The notes beneath the pieces were generated by a model. The model was given only the letters and a program-made list of their open reading frames with translations, did not search any database and was not told the DNA's origin. A program made the position numbers and the translations under genes. Shown here piece by piece: positions 10,819 through 22,138 of a DNA stretch of 64,000 nt; the stretch's first letter is position 1, and the number at the start of each line of letters is the position of its first letter. The stretch is from Trissonchulus latispiculum (Eukaryota > Nematoda > Enoplea > Enoplida > Ironidae): assembly GCA_030248195.1 (NCBI GenBank), contig JASAND010028842.1, positions 26,748-90,747 on the forward strand, written 5' to 3'.

Positions 10819-12104
10819 CTGCCGCCTAATAGAAAGCTTGTGAAATTCATGTACACCTTGTCCTTTACGTTACAGTTTACTATCCCATCACAAAATAGTT
10901 CCAATTAGCTCGATTTACCTGAGTAATGTTAATATGGTTTCCATTCATCTTACGGCTCGGAATCTATGACTTGTCTTTATCACTTAGCATGTCCTATAAC
11001 TTAACATCAACTATTTACATGAGATTATAGATGGTCATAAGAAGTGTTGTCATCCGGGCCTGCTTCAGGTTTTCTTTGGGGCTGTTTCCGGGCCATAGAA
11101 AAATTTGATATAAATGGATATATTTTTAGATTTTAGATTTAGATCAAATGTTTACTGCAATTTCTTGAAATGGAAGCTTTTTACACACTTCAATTGATTT
11201 GGAAAATATGAATGTATCCAGTATTAACTTTGTATAACATATGTAAAGTATTGACCAAACAATAGCATCATTGTTGTTTGGGCGCCTTTACTGCGCTAGG
11301 GCGCATCGGTCGATGCCGTTTTCAAATGACCTAAATCGTTTTTATTCAAATGCTCCTATGATATGTGAAATTGATGAATGGCACATTGATTTATTATACC
11401 TATTCGCTTATTGAGATGATGTTTAAGATTCAAGACACAATCAGAATAGGCTTATAGTTACAGTTTACATTAAAAATCATTGCAATTTTTGCGAAATGTA
11501 TTAAGATTTGCATTTATTACCTATCGGTGATGTCTATTATTACCAGAAAACTAGATCAAAAATACTGCTTTACTAATTCTGGATATTCTGGCCGGTATCG
11601 AGCCCGAAATCCTTGCCGTCCTCGGGCTTGTTTCGGATGACTAGAATGTTTTGGCCTGGCCCGGATTTTTTGTTAACGTGACAATAGAAGTCAGAAGCAG
11701 TTATTAAATGAAAAGATGGGAAGTTTGAATTTAAATGGGTAATTAGCGTTACCGTTACCGTTTTGTCAAAGAACAGTTACAAGCTCTGAACCAGAAGCAT
11801 CGTCTTTAGAGATAATGGGTGAGGCTTAAAACGAAAGCAACCATGAATTCGTTCCATATTTCGAAAATACAAAAAAGTCTTACATTTTGAACAATTTTTT
11901 CAGTTAGTAGCTGGCTTGAAAATTGCCAAAAGCTATTACTATTTGCGAATGACTGGAATTTATTTTGAACTTTTTGTGTTTTTATTATATAAGATTATAT
12001 TAGATGTATGTATCTATTGCTTTAGCACAAAACCTTGCTTAAAAGTGTGTGCACTGGGCACCAGATGGTCAAAGTTGTGACGAAACCTTCAGACAACAGC
12101 ATAA
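10819..12104. other. Intergenic with CCGGGCC-type repeat pieces
   Basis: 11055-11100 and 11590-11675 contain GC-rich words (catccgggcctg, ctggcccggattttttg) also present in unit 3 (47550-48185). They may be the ends of an old element of about 0.6 kb. No gene is seen. Confidence 0.4.
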
Positions 12105-12179
12105 TGGGCATGTCACACTGTATTTCACCACAAGTGCAGAAGGTTTCTGAGAAAGTTGGAGATTTGTCCAGACATATGT

Positions 12180-12510
12180 CGAGTCATTTTTGCATATTTC
12201 GAAACATTTCGAAAATATTTCGAGACAATTCGGAAATATTTCGAGACAAATCAAAAATCTTTCGAGACATTTCAAAAATATTTCGAGACAGTTGGACAAT
12301 ATGTCGAGACATTTTTGAAATATTTCGAGACATCATAAAACTATTTCTAGACAAGTTTGTTTCGAAAGTTCGCAAATGTACCTAAAATTGGGAAATGTCT
12401 AGAAAGTTGTCTAGAAAATTGAGTAATGTACCCAAAGTTAAGAAATGTCTCGAAATATGTCTGGAAAACTGGAAATGTCTGGAAAGTTTGCAAATGTCTA
12501 GAAAGATAAG
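12180..12510. repeat. Left subterminal array of ~10-mer repeats
   Basis: At least six spaced copies of the core cgagaca, mostly as tttcgagaca, then variants of tgtctagaaag. The right array at 13760-13990 carries the complement (tgtctcgaaag). Long open frames here with repeated IFRD or MSRN words are artefacts of the array. Confidence 0.8.
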
Positions 12511-12659
12511 TTTTGCCTCTTTGTCTCTCTAAAACTTTTTGGAAGGAATAAACGTGCCCGTTTTAGGTTTTTCTTTTCAATGATCGATTTTAGAGCTTTT
12601 AGTGTTTCTATGTGTAAAACATAGCAAAAATGCCAATTTTTGGCCCCTCTGAAAAAATA

Positions 12660-12980
12660 TCTCCTCTTTCCCGGAAATGCCTTCCCCCTCCCCAGGGACT
12701 GTGGCATCCGGGACCATCCCGACAGAGCTGTTAGTTAGGGGGCGGGGGTTGGGGCAGTGGCGGCGCCAGGAGGAGACCACGGTCCCCTTTGCGGTTTGGG
12801 CCCCTTCCTTTGGGGTGGGACATAGATGTGTTGGGGGGGGGGGTGGGGGGACCCCCCTCCAAAATAACAAATTTTGGCGACCCCCACTCCAGATATTCAG
12901 ATTTTTGCTACCCCCCAGATGTTTGGCCAAAAAGTGGCCAAAAATGGCATAAAATCGAAAATTTTATGGGGGTCCCCCAC
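12660..12980. other. GC-rich captured segment
   Basis: Base composition differs sharply from the surroundings: G and C runs, including a G-tract at about 12830-12850. The word cagtggcggcgccagg resembles the termini of some hAT elements, but no partner end is seen. It lies inside the long TWA element and is probably an older nested insertion. Confidence 0.4.
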
Positions 12981-13115
12981 CCTAATAATAATTACTGTAA
13001 GTTACCTTTTACCATGGACAAGATTGTACGCTGAGTTTCCTGCTAAACCAAACTTGTTCTGTATGGATAATATTCTGTATGTACTGTATTGACACTATTC
13101 TGTCTGTCTTTTTAG

Positions 13116-13333
13116 TGCGCATCCCAGAGTGGGCCCGTTTGGAACGACGTGAAGGGATGCTTTGTTGCAAGTCCTGCTCGACCTGCTTTGACCCGCATGC
13201 AAAATACAACATCGCCACTTGTCTAACCTGCCGTGATGAAGAAACATCAAATGGTGTCCAATGGCGTGGGCGCGCCATGAGGTACCACATAGCCTGCTTG
13301 GATGAATCCATCTTGACAAAGGCTGCTGTTTGA
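13116..13333 (+). pseudogene. Exon-like Cys/His-rich segment carried inside the TWA element
   Basis: A pyrimidine-rich acceptor (ctgtctgtctttttag, AG at 13114-13115) precedes about 72 open codons ending TGA at 13331-13333. The peptide contains CCKSCSTCF, then CLTCRDEE, then RYHIACL. This gives a C-x2-C, C-x2-C, H-x2-C pattern that suggests a small zinc-binding domain. No start codon or upstream exon is present within the element, so it looks like a captured terminal exon of a host or transposon gene. No specific family is recognised. Confidence 0.35.
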
Positions 13334-14312
13334 AGACGCGTTGTCCGCTTTTTTGTCCTGTCTACGCCCCAGAGAAGAGGCGACGCTGACTGAACTTATT
13401 ATGTTAAAACATGTTAGCTTGTTAAATTCATTGTTAGTAAAGCTCTACTGTCTGGTCCATCTTAGGTAGATAGGAACATTTTAAATACGTCAACAAATGT
13501 TTAATCTGTACATGTTAATAAGGGCCATCACATTGACGTCCTGTGACATTGATATGCAGAGTTATAGTTTCTTGATACAGGATTCCTGGCAGTTCGATTT
13601 GTAAAGCATTGGATGTCTGTTTGTCGCTGAATGACATGACTGTAAGCAAAATATAATAATATATATGTTTAAAGTAGACATACACGATTCGAAAAGGTTT
13701 CGTATATCCATCTGACGAAGTGCCTCGGCAGTTAGTTTGCTGTGTCACCACAGTTAGCAAAGTTTGCAATGTCTCGAAAGTTTTGAATGTCTCGAAAGTT
13801 TTGAATGTCTGGAAGTTGTCTCGAAAGTTTAAGAAGCTTGTCTCGAAAGTTTCACCAGCTTTCTAGACATTTTGACAAAATGTCTAGAAAGTTTGTCAAA
13901 ATGTCTAGAAAGTTTGTTAAGATGTCTAGAAAGTTTTTCAAAATGTCTGGAAAGCTGCTTGAACTTTCGAGACATATTTCGAGACAAATTTCCAACAATT
14001 CGATAGGAACATTTTCTCAACTTTCTCAGTTACCTTCTGCACTTGTGGTGAGATACAGTGTGACGTGCCCATAAAATTGTAAATAATTAAATTCAATCAG
14101 TTCTAATTTCACTGCAATAGGTTATTTTAGAAATCCCGCTGAGTGATCAGGATTGGACAGTGCCACTGTGTTACTAACTGTCTCATGTATCTGGATGTTT
14201 GCCAAACCTTGACGGATTGAAGGTGCTGATTTCCTTTCGGGTATAATTTACTCATATGGCTTTAGTCCTCTACATAAATAGCTAAAACTATAGCTAAATG
14301 TATTTCCGTGCT

Positions 14313-14881
14313 CTTGAACATTCTGGGACCAGTCACGGATTTTTAATCCAAAAGATAAGAAAGTTTTGGTTTTTGGCCTTAGCCTTCTAGTAGGTAGACC
14401 ACACACCGGATTGGTTGTTATGGCTGGAAAGAGGACACAACAATGAACATTTTTGCTTTTCCAATCTTTGAGCTATCTCCAGTTGTGAAGTCAGTATAAG
14501 CAAAAAACCATTTTGAGGGTCAAAAAATGGCCAATGTGGAAATCAGTTTTTTCAAAATTACTGCCAAACCTTACGAACAATTTTCGTCAATTTATACTCA
14601 ATCGATACAGCGCCCAAATGCCCATTTTATGAACCCCTAATGGCCTGACTTTATTGCTTTCAGCTAGAGATTTGGCCGGAAAACCATTTTGCAAAACTGC
14701 GTTTATTTTGTTTGTTTTTGTTGTGTTTGTTTTTGGTAATTTTGCAACTTTCGTAAGCTCATGAGAATGTCTTGACCATAAGCTTCAAAACTATGTATAA
14801 AGCTCTTTCCAACTCCCAAAAGTTATAGCGTTTTAAAAAATCACCACAAAAGCACTGCACAAAAAGAAGCCACCACCTTAA
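14313..14881. mobile_element. TTAA-flanked element family 2, unit 1 copy
   Basis: It runs from the end near aacattctgggaccagtcac to CCACCACCTTAA at 14881. It is repeated at 30461-31044 and 48988-49571 at the same place in units 2 and 3, and inverted at 4405-5248, so this copy was inserted before the segmental duplication. Confidence 0.55.
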
Positions 14882-16036
14882 GAATATAATACAACAAAGT
14901 TGTAAAAACACTATCACACGTCGGAAGGAGCAAGACTATTAAGGGCGAACAAAAACTAAAGGCTTTTGAATAAACTCACCACTCCCACAGCCACGATAAG
15001 TTGATCAGAGTACAGGAGCAAGCGATTTACTGTTATCTCAATTCAAATGGAGCTACTTTAGGTATAGTGAATGATGGGATATATGAAACAAACAGCAGAG
15101 ATACTGAGACATGTCGAGAATCCATCAATCCTTTGCATTTTAGTAGTGGCATAGATAAAGAAGGCCCCATCTTTGCACGTTATAAGTTCCCGATTCTGAC
15201 TTTTCAATGTTTCCAATACATTCGGCTTTTTTTATTGTTTTGAGTTTTTTAAAAACAGTACGGTACATGCAGACAGAGTTAGCACGGTTGAATGTGCCTC
15301 GATCGTTCTATATTCAAGAAACTACAGTAGGTGGTACAATTCGATTAAGTCTAGGCGAAAACTAGAATTGTGCAACATAGCAACTTTCCAAAATATTTGG
15401 TAATCTGCCTCAGCCTAACAATCAGGATGTGTTACGGACTATGAGCTAGCGCTAATAGGACACTAGCCCGTCCGGACAATCCACTAGCTATATCATTGTC
15501 CAGACTATGAGCTAGTCACAGCAGGACATTGTACTGCATGGAATTCCGTATGATAATTAAGCCTGTGTGCAAATGCTACGTATGACTTACAGTCGTTCAT
15601 CTTAGCAGTCGAACAAGGTCAAAAGGTCAAACTTCAAGAAATGACTAAATTAGTTGTCATTCATGGATCCATTGGCAGAAAAAGGTTCTCGCTACTGATA
15701 AAGTGCTCGAAAAAATGGAATTCAGTTAGTTTTTCATATGTCTAATTTGAGGAAACTCGCTATAATGATGCACTCAAAATATTTTGTTGGACGCACTAAT
15801 AAATAAATATAGAATGAGAATCCAATCCAATCCGCTCTAATCCAATAAATGAGAATAGATAATGTTACAATCGTGCATGAATGAATGGATGGGCAACGGA
15901 ACTTGTCACGGAACTATCGAGGATTAGCTGATGAGGGTTATGGACTGAATTCCGTGACAGAAATTAGTAAAATTTTGATATAATTACTTTTAGAAAGTAA
16001 GTTTGTTTACATAACTCTTTGTCCATCCCCTTCATG
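14882..16036. other. Intergenic between family 2 element and B1
   Basis: Aligns with 31045-32918 and 49572-51317, but lacks about 1 kb present there. An 80-codon frame at 15001-15243 recurs at 31175-31417 and 49691-49933 but begins with TTG and changes mostly at the amino-acid level. 15695-15800 is a piece of the B' flank (compare 39096-39200). An inverted repeat, tgtcacggaa/ttccgtgaca, at about 15906-15954 lies just beyond the B1 stop and recurs in the other units. It could be a 3'-UTR hairpin. Confidence 0.45.
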
Positions 16037-17036
16037 TCATTCAATAGGGGCAATAACATCTTTTCTTTTGTTTCGACTTGATGTAGCCGGAATGCTCATA
16101 TTATGGACATCCAATTCCAAAGAGAGGTTACATTTCCGCAACCGCTTACTAAAAATGTATGCTTCGCGTCTGAAAGTTGCATTAAACATTAAGTAAAAAA
16201 TAGCGTTAATTCCAAGATTTAAATTAAACAAAGCTATAGTAGAATAAAACAAGACCCCATCAACGGCTACTTGGCTCGATCGTAGCATCTGATCTACTAT
16301 GGGAGCTGGTGTGGCAAAAATGACTAGCCCCACAAAACAGAAGAACATCATTTTGGAACCTCTAGCACGCTTCCTGAGTTCTGGTTTAGTGGCTTGGGAC
16401 GTTGTTGCTTTTAGTTTTAGAAAAATGCAGCCATAGCAAATTAGCATGATCAAGCAAGGAATATATATGAAGATCGTATGTACACATATCTTCCACTCAA
16501 TTTGGTTGATGTCAATGAGGCAGAAAGCAGACTCGGGTATTGCAACAAATTCTCCCCAAAATTTTAATCCTGGCAGTATCACTATTATTATAAGCGAAGG
16601 TAACCAAACGCAGAAGCTCCAAATAAAGTAGGACATTCGAATAGTGAAGGTCCTTGCATACAATACAGGGAACAACACTGCTGTAAACCGATTTATCGCA
16701 ATCAGAGACTGCCCTTGTAACTGAAGTACCACTGCTGAAATACCAAACCGATCCAATCCATTGGCACATTAAATTCATTGCTCGTATTTCCTCTTTAGTT
16801 CTATATTCTACAGAACCAAAGACTATGCTAAAGACCCCTTGTAAAGCAAAATGTTCGCTGCACAAGGAATCCGTTGCTGACAACAAACACACAAGGTTAT
16901 AGGTTACTTGCTGCCACAACTCGTTTGACGTCATAATAAGTATTGCTATAAGGACATTGGTAATAGATATTCCCGAGCCGGTACCAAGCAGCATTAGTCC
17001 TCCCCAGAATGCGGTTGTGGTGTTTGTAGTCTGCAA
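16037..17036 (-). pseudogene. Seven-transmembrane receptor B1, degenerate copy
   Basis: Homologous throughout to B2 and B3, but broken. Near 16716-16720 a net one-base insertion shifts frame within TM3: the upper frame ends SGTSVTRAVSD, while the intact copy reads SGTSVLGQSL. At the start, about 28 extra bases replace the normal ATG-ACT-ACA junction, so the sequence reads TTG-CAG-ACT and no ATG begins the frame. Downstream of the shift, the INRF motif, TM4-TM7 with NAIFY, and the C-terminal APIE are preserved. Two independent lesions and otherwise high similarity point to recent inactivation. Family features are described under B' at 41442. Confidence 0.85.
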
Positions 17037-17080
17037 AAGTTTGTCTACATCTGTTTGTAATTGGCAAAATTAGTCGATGG

Positions 17081-17082
17081 CT
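17081..17082 (-). promoter_or_regulatory. Splice-acceptor-like AG upstream of B1
   Basis: On the minus strand a strong pyrimidine tract (ttcctttcttttcag) ends here, 17-20 nt before the normal start position. The same site is at 33923-33924 and 52333-52334. It could end a 5'-UTR intron or accept a trans-spliced leader. Confidence 0.5.
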
Positions 17083-17333
17083 GAAAAGAAAGGAACGGAA
17101 ATGCAAGAATAATTCGGACGGTTCTCGAAGTAGAGTACGCATTTACTGCCATAGTGACCTTTAGACGAACTCCTTCTCAAAGGGTAAGGAGCTGCCTGCA
17201 AACGCGTTAACAAAATATTAAGAAAATCAGGTTCATAATCGCAATTCCACTGTCTAAGCTGGCCCAATGTTCAAACTGTTCACAGAAGCTCTTATGCGCA
17301 CTATCATAAGGACGAGACTTTCGCTTATCCGTT

Positions 17334-17362
17334 CCACAGAGAACGTTAACGCTTCTCTGTGG
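17334..17362. promoter_or_regulatory. Conserved hairpin in B1 leader region
   Basis: A near-perfect palindrome, ccacagagaac through gcttctctgtgg. It recurs at 34536-34562 and 52588-52614, where the arms are perfect (cacagagaagc / gcttctctgtg, short loop). It lies between the TATA box and the ATG, so it would be in the primary transcript. Confidence 0.55.
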
Positions 17363-17425
17363 AAAGATTAGTAAGACAAATTAAATCATACAACTCACTT
17401 TTCTTTTCCCGGTTACTCGCGTGCG

Positions 17426-17470
17426 TATATATAGCTGAGAGCACGCGGCCGCTGTAGGTATTGTGACGTA
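17426..17470 (-). promoter_or_regulatory. B1 core promoter: TATA box and CRE-like site
   Basis: TATATATA at 17426-17433 and, 31 bp upstream on the minus strand, TACGTCA (plus-strand tgacgta at 17464-17470), a CREB/ATF-type half or full site. A NotI-like gcggccgc lies between them. The block is conserved before B2 and B3. Confidence 0.5.
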
Positions 17471-20400
17471 TTTGTGCGTATAACAAATTTATATTGTATG
17501 ATGTTATAAATTATTGTGGGTATTGGGCGTGTCGACATGGACTACTGCTACCCACGATTTCATTTCGGAGTGAAGCTAGAATAAAAAACAAATCCAAAAT
17601 TTAAAGTACACATCAATGCAGCTTATCCTCACGTTTAGAAAGCGTCACACGTATTGTGTATATCTAGCATACTATCACACATGTGCTTGGGAGAGGGTTC
17701 ATCCCCCAGGCATGAGCTCACCCCCCCCCCAGAATCCGGCTTTTTCCGGTTTTTTGGGCAAAAACCTGAAAAATCCGTTTCTCCGGAGGTTCACCCCAAT
17801 TTTCCTCTCGCACATGTCTGCCAACTACATATTCTATTCTTATCGTAATATTGTAAGTGACATTTGAAGCTAAAGATATTTAAGCGTGTCAAAAGTAGTA
17901 TTGTGGATACGGTAACATTTACACGTAGGAGTTCTTTCAAATTTACAAAAATTTTACACGTTCCTTTTTGAGATTTTTGAGTTTTTGTCCTTAAACTTTT
18001 CCTTTCCGGGAATAATAATTATTTTGCTGTAAAGGTCAAGTCAAAAGATTTTCTTGAATTATTCTTGAAATCTAAACAGATTTTAACAACGTTCCTGAGG
18101 TTTTATATTCCAGTGCGTATTAAACTTCTCGCTCAATGAACCAGAGTTCTTAGGTTCAATCCACAGTTAAAACCTCATCTAATTTTTGGATTTAGTTTGT
18201 TGTTACGTAATTTAACTTTAAAGCGTGGTTTAAATGACAATTTCATGAGACCACCTCAAAATTCAATTGATTATGGTTTAGTACTGAAACTTTGGCTTAG
18301 GCTTATACTTAGAACTAGCTATATGCTTAGACTTAGGCAAGCTCTAAGGCAAATACAAAAGCCAACCTAACCATGAAGCTTTAGTTTATACAAAAGGAAA
18401 CCCCAAGTCTAAGACTAAGTCTAAGCCAAAGCCAACAAGTAGAATCGCAATGATAAAAACCGAGCCTCGACAATATGTAAGGTATGGCTGAGGCTTAGGT
18501 TTAAGATCGTTCGATTTCTGGATCAATTCTGGCTATTTTGTGCGTTGAAGACGCTGAAATTTATTGAAATTTAATGCAATATAATGGTTTAGCCTCGAAA
18601 ACATCTTAGGACGTGAAAATCTGCCGTTGTCGTGAAATTAGCTTTAGTCAATCGCATAGCCATTCGTATAATAACACAAAACCAACAACTTTGATTTCAA
18701 AATTATTTTTTGCTTTCTTGCGGACAGGAGGTAACAACAAAAATTAGTTTTCTGGCAATCCCGATATAGCCCTCATTTGTACACTACTGTAGTATGTTTC
18801 GTGACAAACACAAAATTAATTTGATTTTATCTTGGGTTGGTTTGGTTTTGGGTTTGGTAGTTGAATTTAAATTCGTGATTAATTTCAACATTGTTCCTAG
18901 TAATGCACATAGACGTAGCCAATTGTGACGTCATCATAGGTTAACGCGGGGGTCTGCGGAGGGGGTCCAAGCCCTCTCCAATCCGGGCAAGATAGAAGGT
19001 AGAAGCCCTACCGAAGTTGGGGAGGGAGCAAGCACATGGTCTGGGAGAAAGCAATAATAGCCGGAAAATATTGGATTTTACACTAAATTTTAAAAAAATG
19101 TCCGGGTTCGCCGGAGTGTTATTCCTTCTCAAAAATTTTGAATTTTTTCTAAAAATTGAAGATTTTGTTGCAAATTTTAAAAAATCGCAAATTTTAATAA
19201 AATTATCTTTAATATTTCGAAAAATTTCAAAAATCGTTTTTGAGCTGCAAGCCCCCTCGAAATTTTTTGGGGACAAGCCCCCAACCCAGGAGCCTATCCT
19301 ATCTTAATGTATGGATGTAATGACTGTCAATTTGTCAAATTTTGACATATGCAGTCCTTTTTTCAGTATTTTGTCTGTTGGCCACGGATTGTTAACACTG
19401 AAAGAGTCAGTCATTGATGACAAGCGCTCTATGTGACAACGCTACAGACAATAGTAGAATGCACAGTCCACAAAAAGGCCCAAAAAAGGATAGGTGCCTG
19501 TGTGCAAAGTTGCGCTGTGCAAACCCCAAGCACCGGCGAACAAACTCTAAGCACCGCTGTGCATACCAAGATTGAATCCTTTTTCTAATAAATTATCAGA
19601 AGTACTTTTACTTTACTTTACTTCCAATTAGTACTTTTACTTTTCAAATGGCACACAAACAAAATATTAACTATTTTTGTAAAACTTTTTCGACATTCAA
19701 AATGAGTAATGAGTACAAGACAAGTAATTTCGTTGGGTTTTGTTCGCAGTTTTTGTAAACTTATAACACAGATCAGGCAAATCAGTACCATTGTATATTA
19801 ATATATCCTTTCCATGACCTGACTTACGAGTATCAGGATTTCCCTAATCAGCCATAAAACGTACAAGTTTTTGGTATAGGGAATAAAGGACACTACAATT
19901 TGTTAAGAAAGTGACAGTGGCAGTGTGAATTTAATTTGTGAATGCTAATGTATTCTAATTGTAACATTTTTGACGTTTCACTGCATCTCGACTAGTTTGC
20001 ACAGTGGGAAGATTCCCAATGAAGACGATTCATCCGTCAAACCAAAAATTGACATATACCCTCACAGCACAGTACAGACTCGTAAAATACCTTCCATGCA
20101 GAGGAAAAGGTTAGCATACGATCACTTTAGGGTTCAAATTCAAATTGACTTCTCTCAACTCTGCTTCTATATTCATCCTTCACACTACTTCACAAGATCT
20201 TGGCAATCGAGCCAGGAACAGAAGTCACATGTTAACGCATTCCGTAATTGGGTAAATAATTTAATCTTCAGTGAGAGATGCAGGTGGAATAGATCTGCAG
20301 TACTTCGTGACATCTTTAACCCCACCTTTGCTTAATTCAATGAATGCGAATTGAAGGTTTGATTGATTGTTGATTATAAAGGCTAACCTGTGCTATATTT

Positions 20401-20499
20401 GCGTCATCTCCAAGATTCTACTAATTATCACTGACAGTGACGACATTTGCTAAAGCAAGTATAGCACATCGCAATGTTAACACAAACAAATTAGTGTTT
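17471..20499. other. Duplicated noncoding tail of unit 1
   Basis: Aligns with 34690-37900 and 52750-55730. It contains the C-rich repeat at 17690-17830, a region of repeated taagcctaag-like words (18290-18450), and AT-rich sequence. A 121-codon frame at 19970-20335 begins with TTG and is broken in the other units. No gene is supported. Confidence 0.5.
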
Positions 20500-20780
20500 T
20501 TTAGTTTGATGTGACTAACTCAAAAGCAAACTTGCTCAGGGACACCAAGGTTTCGGCGTTGAATATTATTCCAAAGGCAATCATCTGAGGTAGCGGCATT
20601 ACACTGATTACATTGCTTTTCCGCATATGACCATATTGTTCTGTTCAAGGTGTTTCCCTCTAAGCCGCCTACTACATTAAAAGCTCGCATAGGGTAATGC
20701 CATTGTTGAGGGTATTTGTTGACAAAGCTGCACCAAACTTTTCACACAAAATTGACAGATTGTTATCAGCAGACAACAAA
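20500..20780 (-). pseudogene. Relic of CxxC-containing coding segment (unit 1)
   Basis: Aligned with the open frame at 37903-38187. In this copy the frame stops after about 35 codons and the first CxxC is lost. The second pair survives (QCNQCN). It is a decayed duplicate. Confidence 0.3.
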
Positions 20781-21262
20781 TAAGGTATGTGTTATGCTCA
20801 GACCAGAGCTAAACTAAGTTTTAATCAAGACACAACAAACTGAAACTCAGAGACTCTCTAAAACATAGGTACAGAGTACGGCTGCAAAACTGCAGACCGA
20901 ACTTTACATAAAAACCATAGTTAGCTAAATCAGCTGTAAATTATTGGAAATTCTTAAACTACCCAAGTTTTAAATTAGAAAGATTTATAATGAATAACTC
21001 ATTAATTTAGTTGGAATCACACCCCCGGACTACTTTTGAAAACGTCCTCGTTTTGAAACCGTTTGTAAGGAAAAATTCTAAAGTTTTCACTGTTCCAATT
21101 TTTGTTTGATAATTTGAAGCCACAAGGCAATTTGAACTACAAACATCCGTTGCGTAGACATGGTTAAATATGTTGCAAATCTAAGCTAGATGCTAATACT
21201 ATTCTACAACTAAAAGCATAGTATAGGAAGTCCAAGTGGCGATTCGTTCTTCATAATTAAGT
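20781..21262. other. Start of unique region between units 1 and 2
   Basis: Similarity to the other units ends at about 20780. AT-rich sequence follows, with no recognised feature. Confidence 0.5.
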
Positions 21263-22138
21263 TTATTGTTTATCGCTAAAGTCAGAGTCACGGCTCTGGG
21301 AATCAGTCAATGGGGGTCCAACGGGTGCATTTAATGGCGATACTGGATAGAGAACTCCTTCCTTCACCACAAACTGAATACTGACTACCACTGGCTCTGA
21401 TTCCCCGGCAACTGAAGATGGTAATGGTGACTCCATTGCGTTGGAAGATCCTGAAACAAAAACAGGATTAGCAGAAGTAACCGTGTCGTCTTGATTTAAT
21501 TTCACAATCGGGTCATGTTTGCGCGGGTTGACAATTTGTGAACGCTGACTGTTTATCTGTGACCCTTCTAACTGGTTCGATTCCAGTGAACGTTTTCTGG
21601 TGCTAGATTCTGTAACATTAACCGGTGATTGTGCATGTGCTCCCTCCTTCTGAAGAGGAACACCGATAGGGGTCTCCTGGACCACACACTTTTCTATTTC
21701 CGCGCATTCTATTACAGTTCTTTTTGCTGTAAGTGTGTCTACTGTGAGTGGGGTAACATCAATTGTCTCCGAAATAGGGAGGAATTTCTCCTTGTTACAA
21801 GGGTGATTCCCTTGAGTTTCCACACCGTGAAGTGGTTCCTTTCCCTTAAGAGAAGAGATAGATTCGTTATTCTTAGCTGAGGGAAGGTTGACCTTACCCT
21901 TAGTTGGTTCCTTACTCTGAGAATCGAAGACAATTTTAGTTTTAGTTGCGCCACGAGGCGTATCCTCATCTTTAGGATTAGTGACACTTACGCTAGCCGA
22001 TTGATTACCACTGCGACCAGGAATGGAGCAATCGGAGATTGGAACAGTCGATCGCTGCAAATCTTTGACCGGATCAGACTGATATAAGGCGGTAGTCACT
22101 GTATGAGAGCAAAGTCGCAGGCGAGGAATAAACTTGGA
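21263..22138 (-). CDS. Ser/Thr-rich C-terminal region in frame with the SGNH segment
   Basis: After an in-frame TGA (22139-22141) the same frame remains open for about 290 codons, to TAA. The protein is hydrophilic and low in complexity, rich in Ser, Thr, Pro, Lys and Glu, and likely disordered. It ends SQSRDSDFSDKQ. No ATG lies near the beginning (a GTG occurs at 22099), so it is probably the C-terminal part of the gene encoding the SGNH domain. Either an undetected splice, a stop readthrough or an inactivating mutation separates them. A frame this long on AT-rich DNA is unlikely by chance. The function is unknown. Confidence 0.45.
   Translation of the reverse strand, partial: SKFIPRLRLCSHTVTTALYQSDPVKDLQRSTVPISDCSIPGRSGNQSASVSVTNPKDEDTPRGATKTKIVFDSQSKEPTKGKVNLPSAKNNESISSLKGKEPLHGVETQGNHPCNKEKFLPISETIDVTPLTVDTLTAKRTVIECAEIEKCVVQETPIGVPLQKEGAHAQSPVNVTESSTRKRSLESNQLEGSQINSQRSQIVNPRKHDPIVKLNQDDTVTSANPVFVSGSSNAMESPLPSSVAGESEPVVVSIQFVVKEGVLYPVSPLNAPVGPPLTDSQSRDSDFSDKQ

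Larger units (their letters stand above)
12105..14071. mobile_element. TWA-target MITE-like element, long form with cargo
   Basis: A 1967-bp element with about 55-bp inverted termini. The left end is TGGGCATGTCACACTG and continues through accacaagtgcagaagg; the right end is its complement. A TAA target duplication flanks both sides (12102-12104, 14072-14074). The subterminal regions (12180-12510 and 13760-13990) are arrays of words such as tttcgagaca and tgtctagaaag, complementary between the two halves. The interior holds unrelated GC-rich sequence and an exon-like Cys-rich segment. A 3-bp TWA duplication is typical of PIF/Harbinger elements, but no transposase is present. Relatives lie at 24140-24473 and 34005-34362. 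Confidence 0.75.

Noticed and set aside
12035..12385. Frames with repeated IFRD / MSRN words (also 13805-14074, 24129-24476, 33709-34248 in part)
   Set aside because: They are translations of the 10-mer subterminal arrays of the TWA elements and are open on both strands for the same reason. They are not proteins.
17081..17398. Simple 5'-UTR intron in B1 using gtgagt at 17393-17398
   Set aside because: Not fully excluded, but the donor coincides with the start site predicted from the TATA box, leaving almost no first exon. The donor is also weakened (gtgaat) in unit 3.
19970..20335. 121-codon plus-strand frame
   Set aside because: It starts with TTG, has no domain, and the same region carries stops and indels in units 2 and 3.
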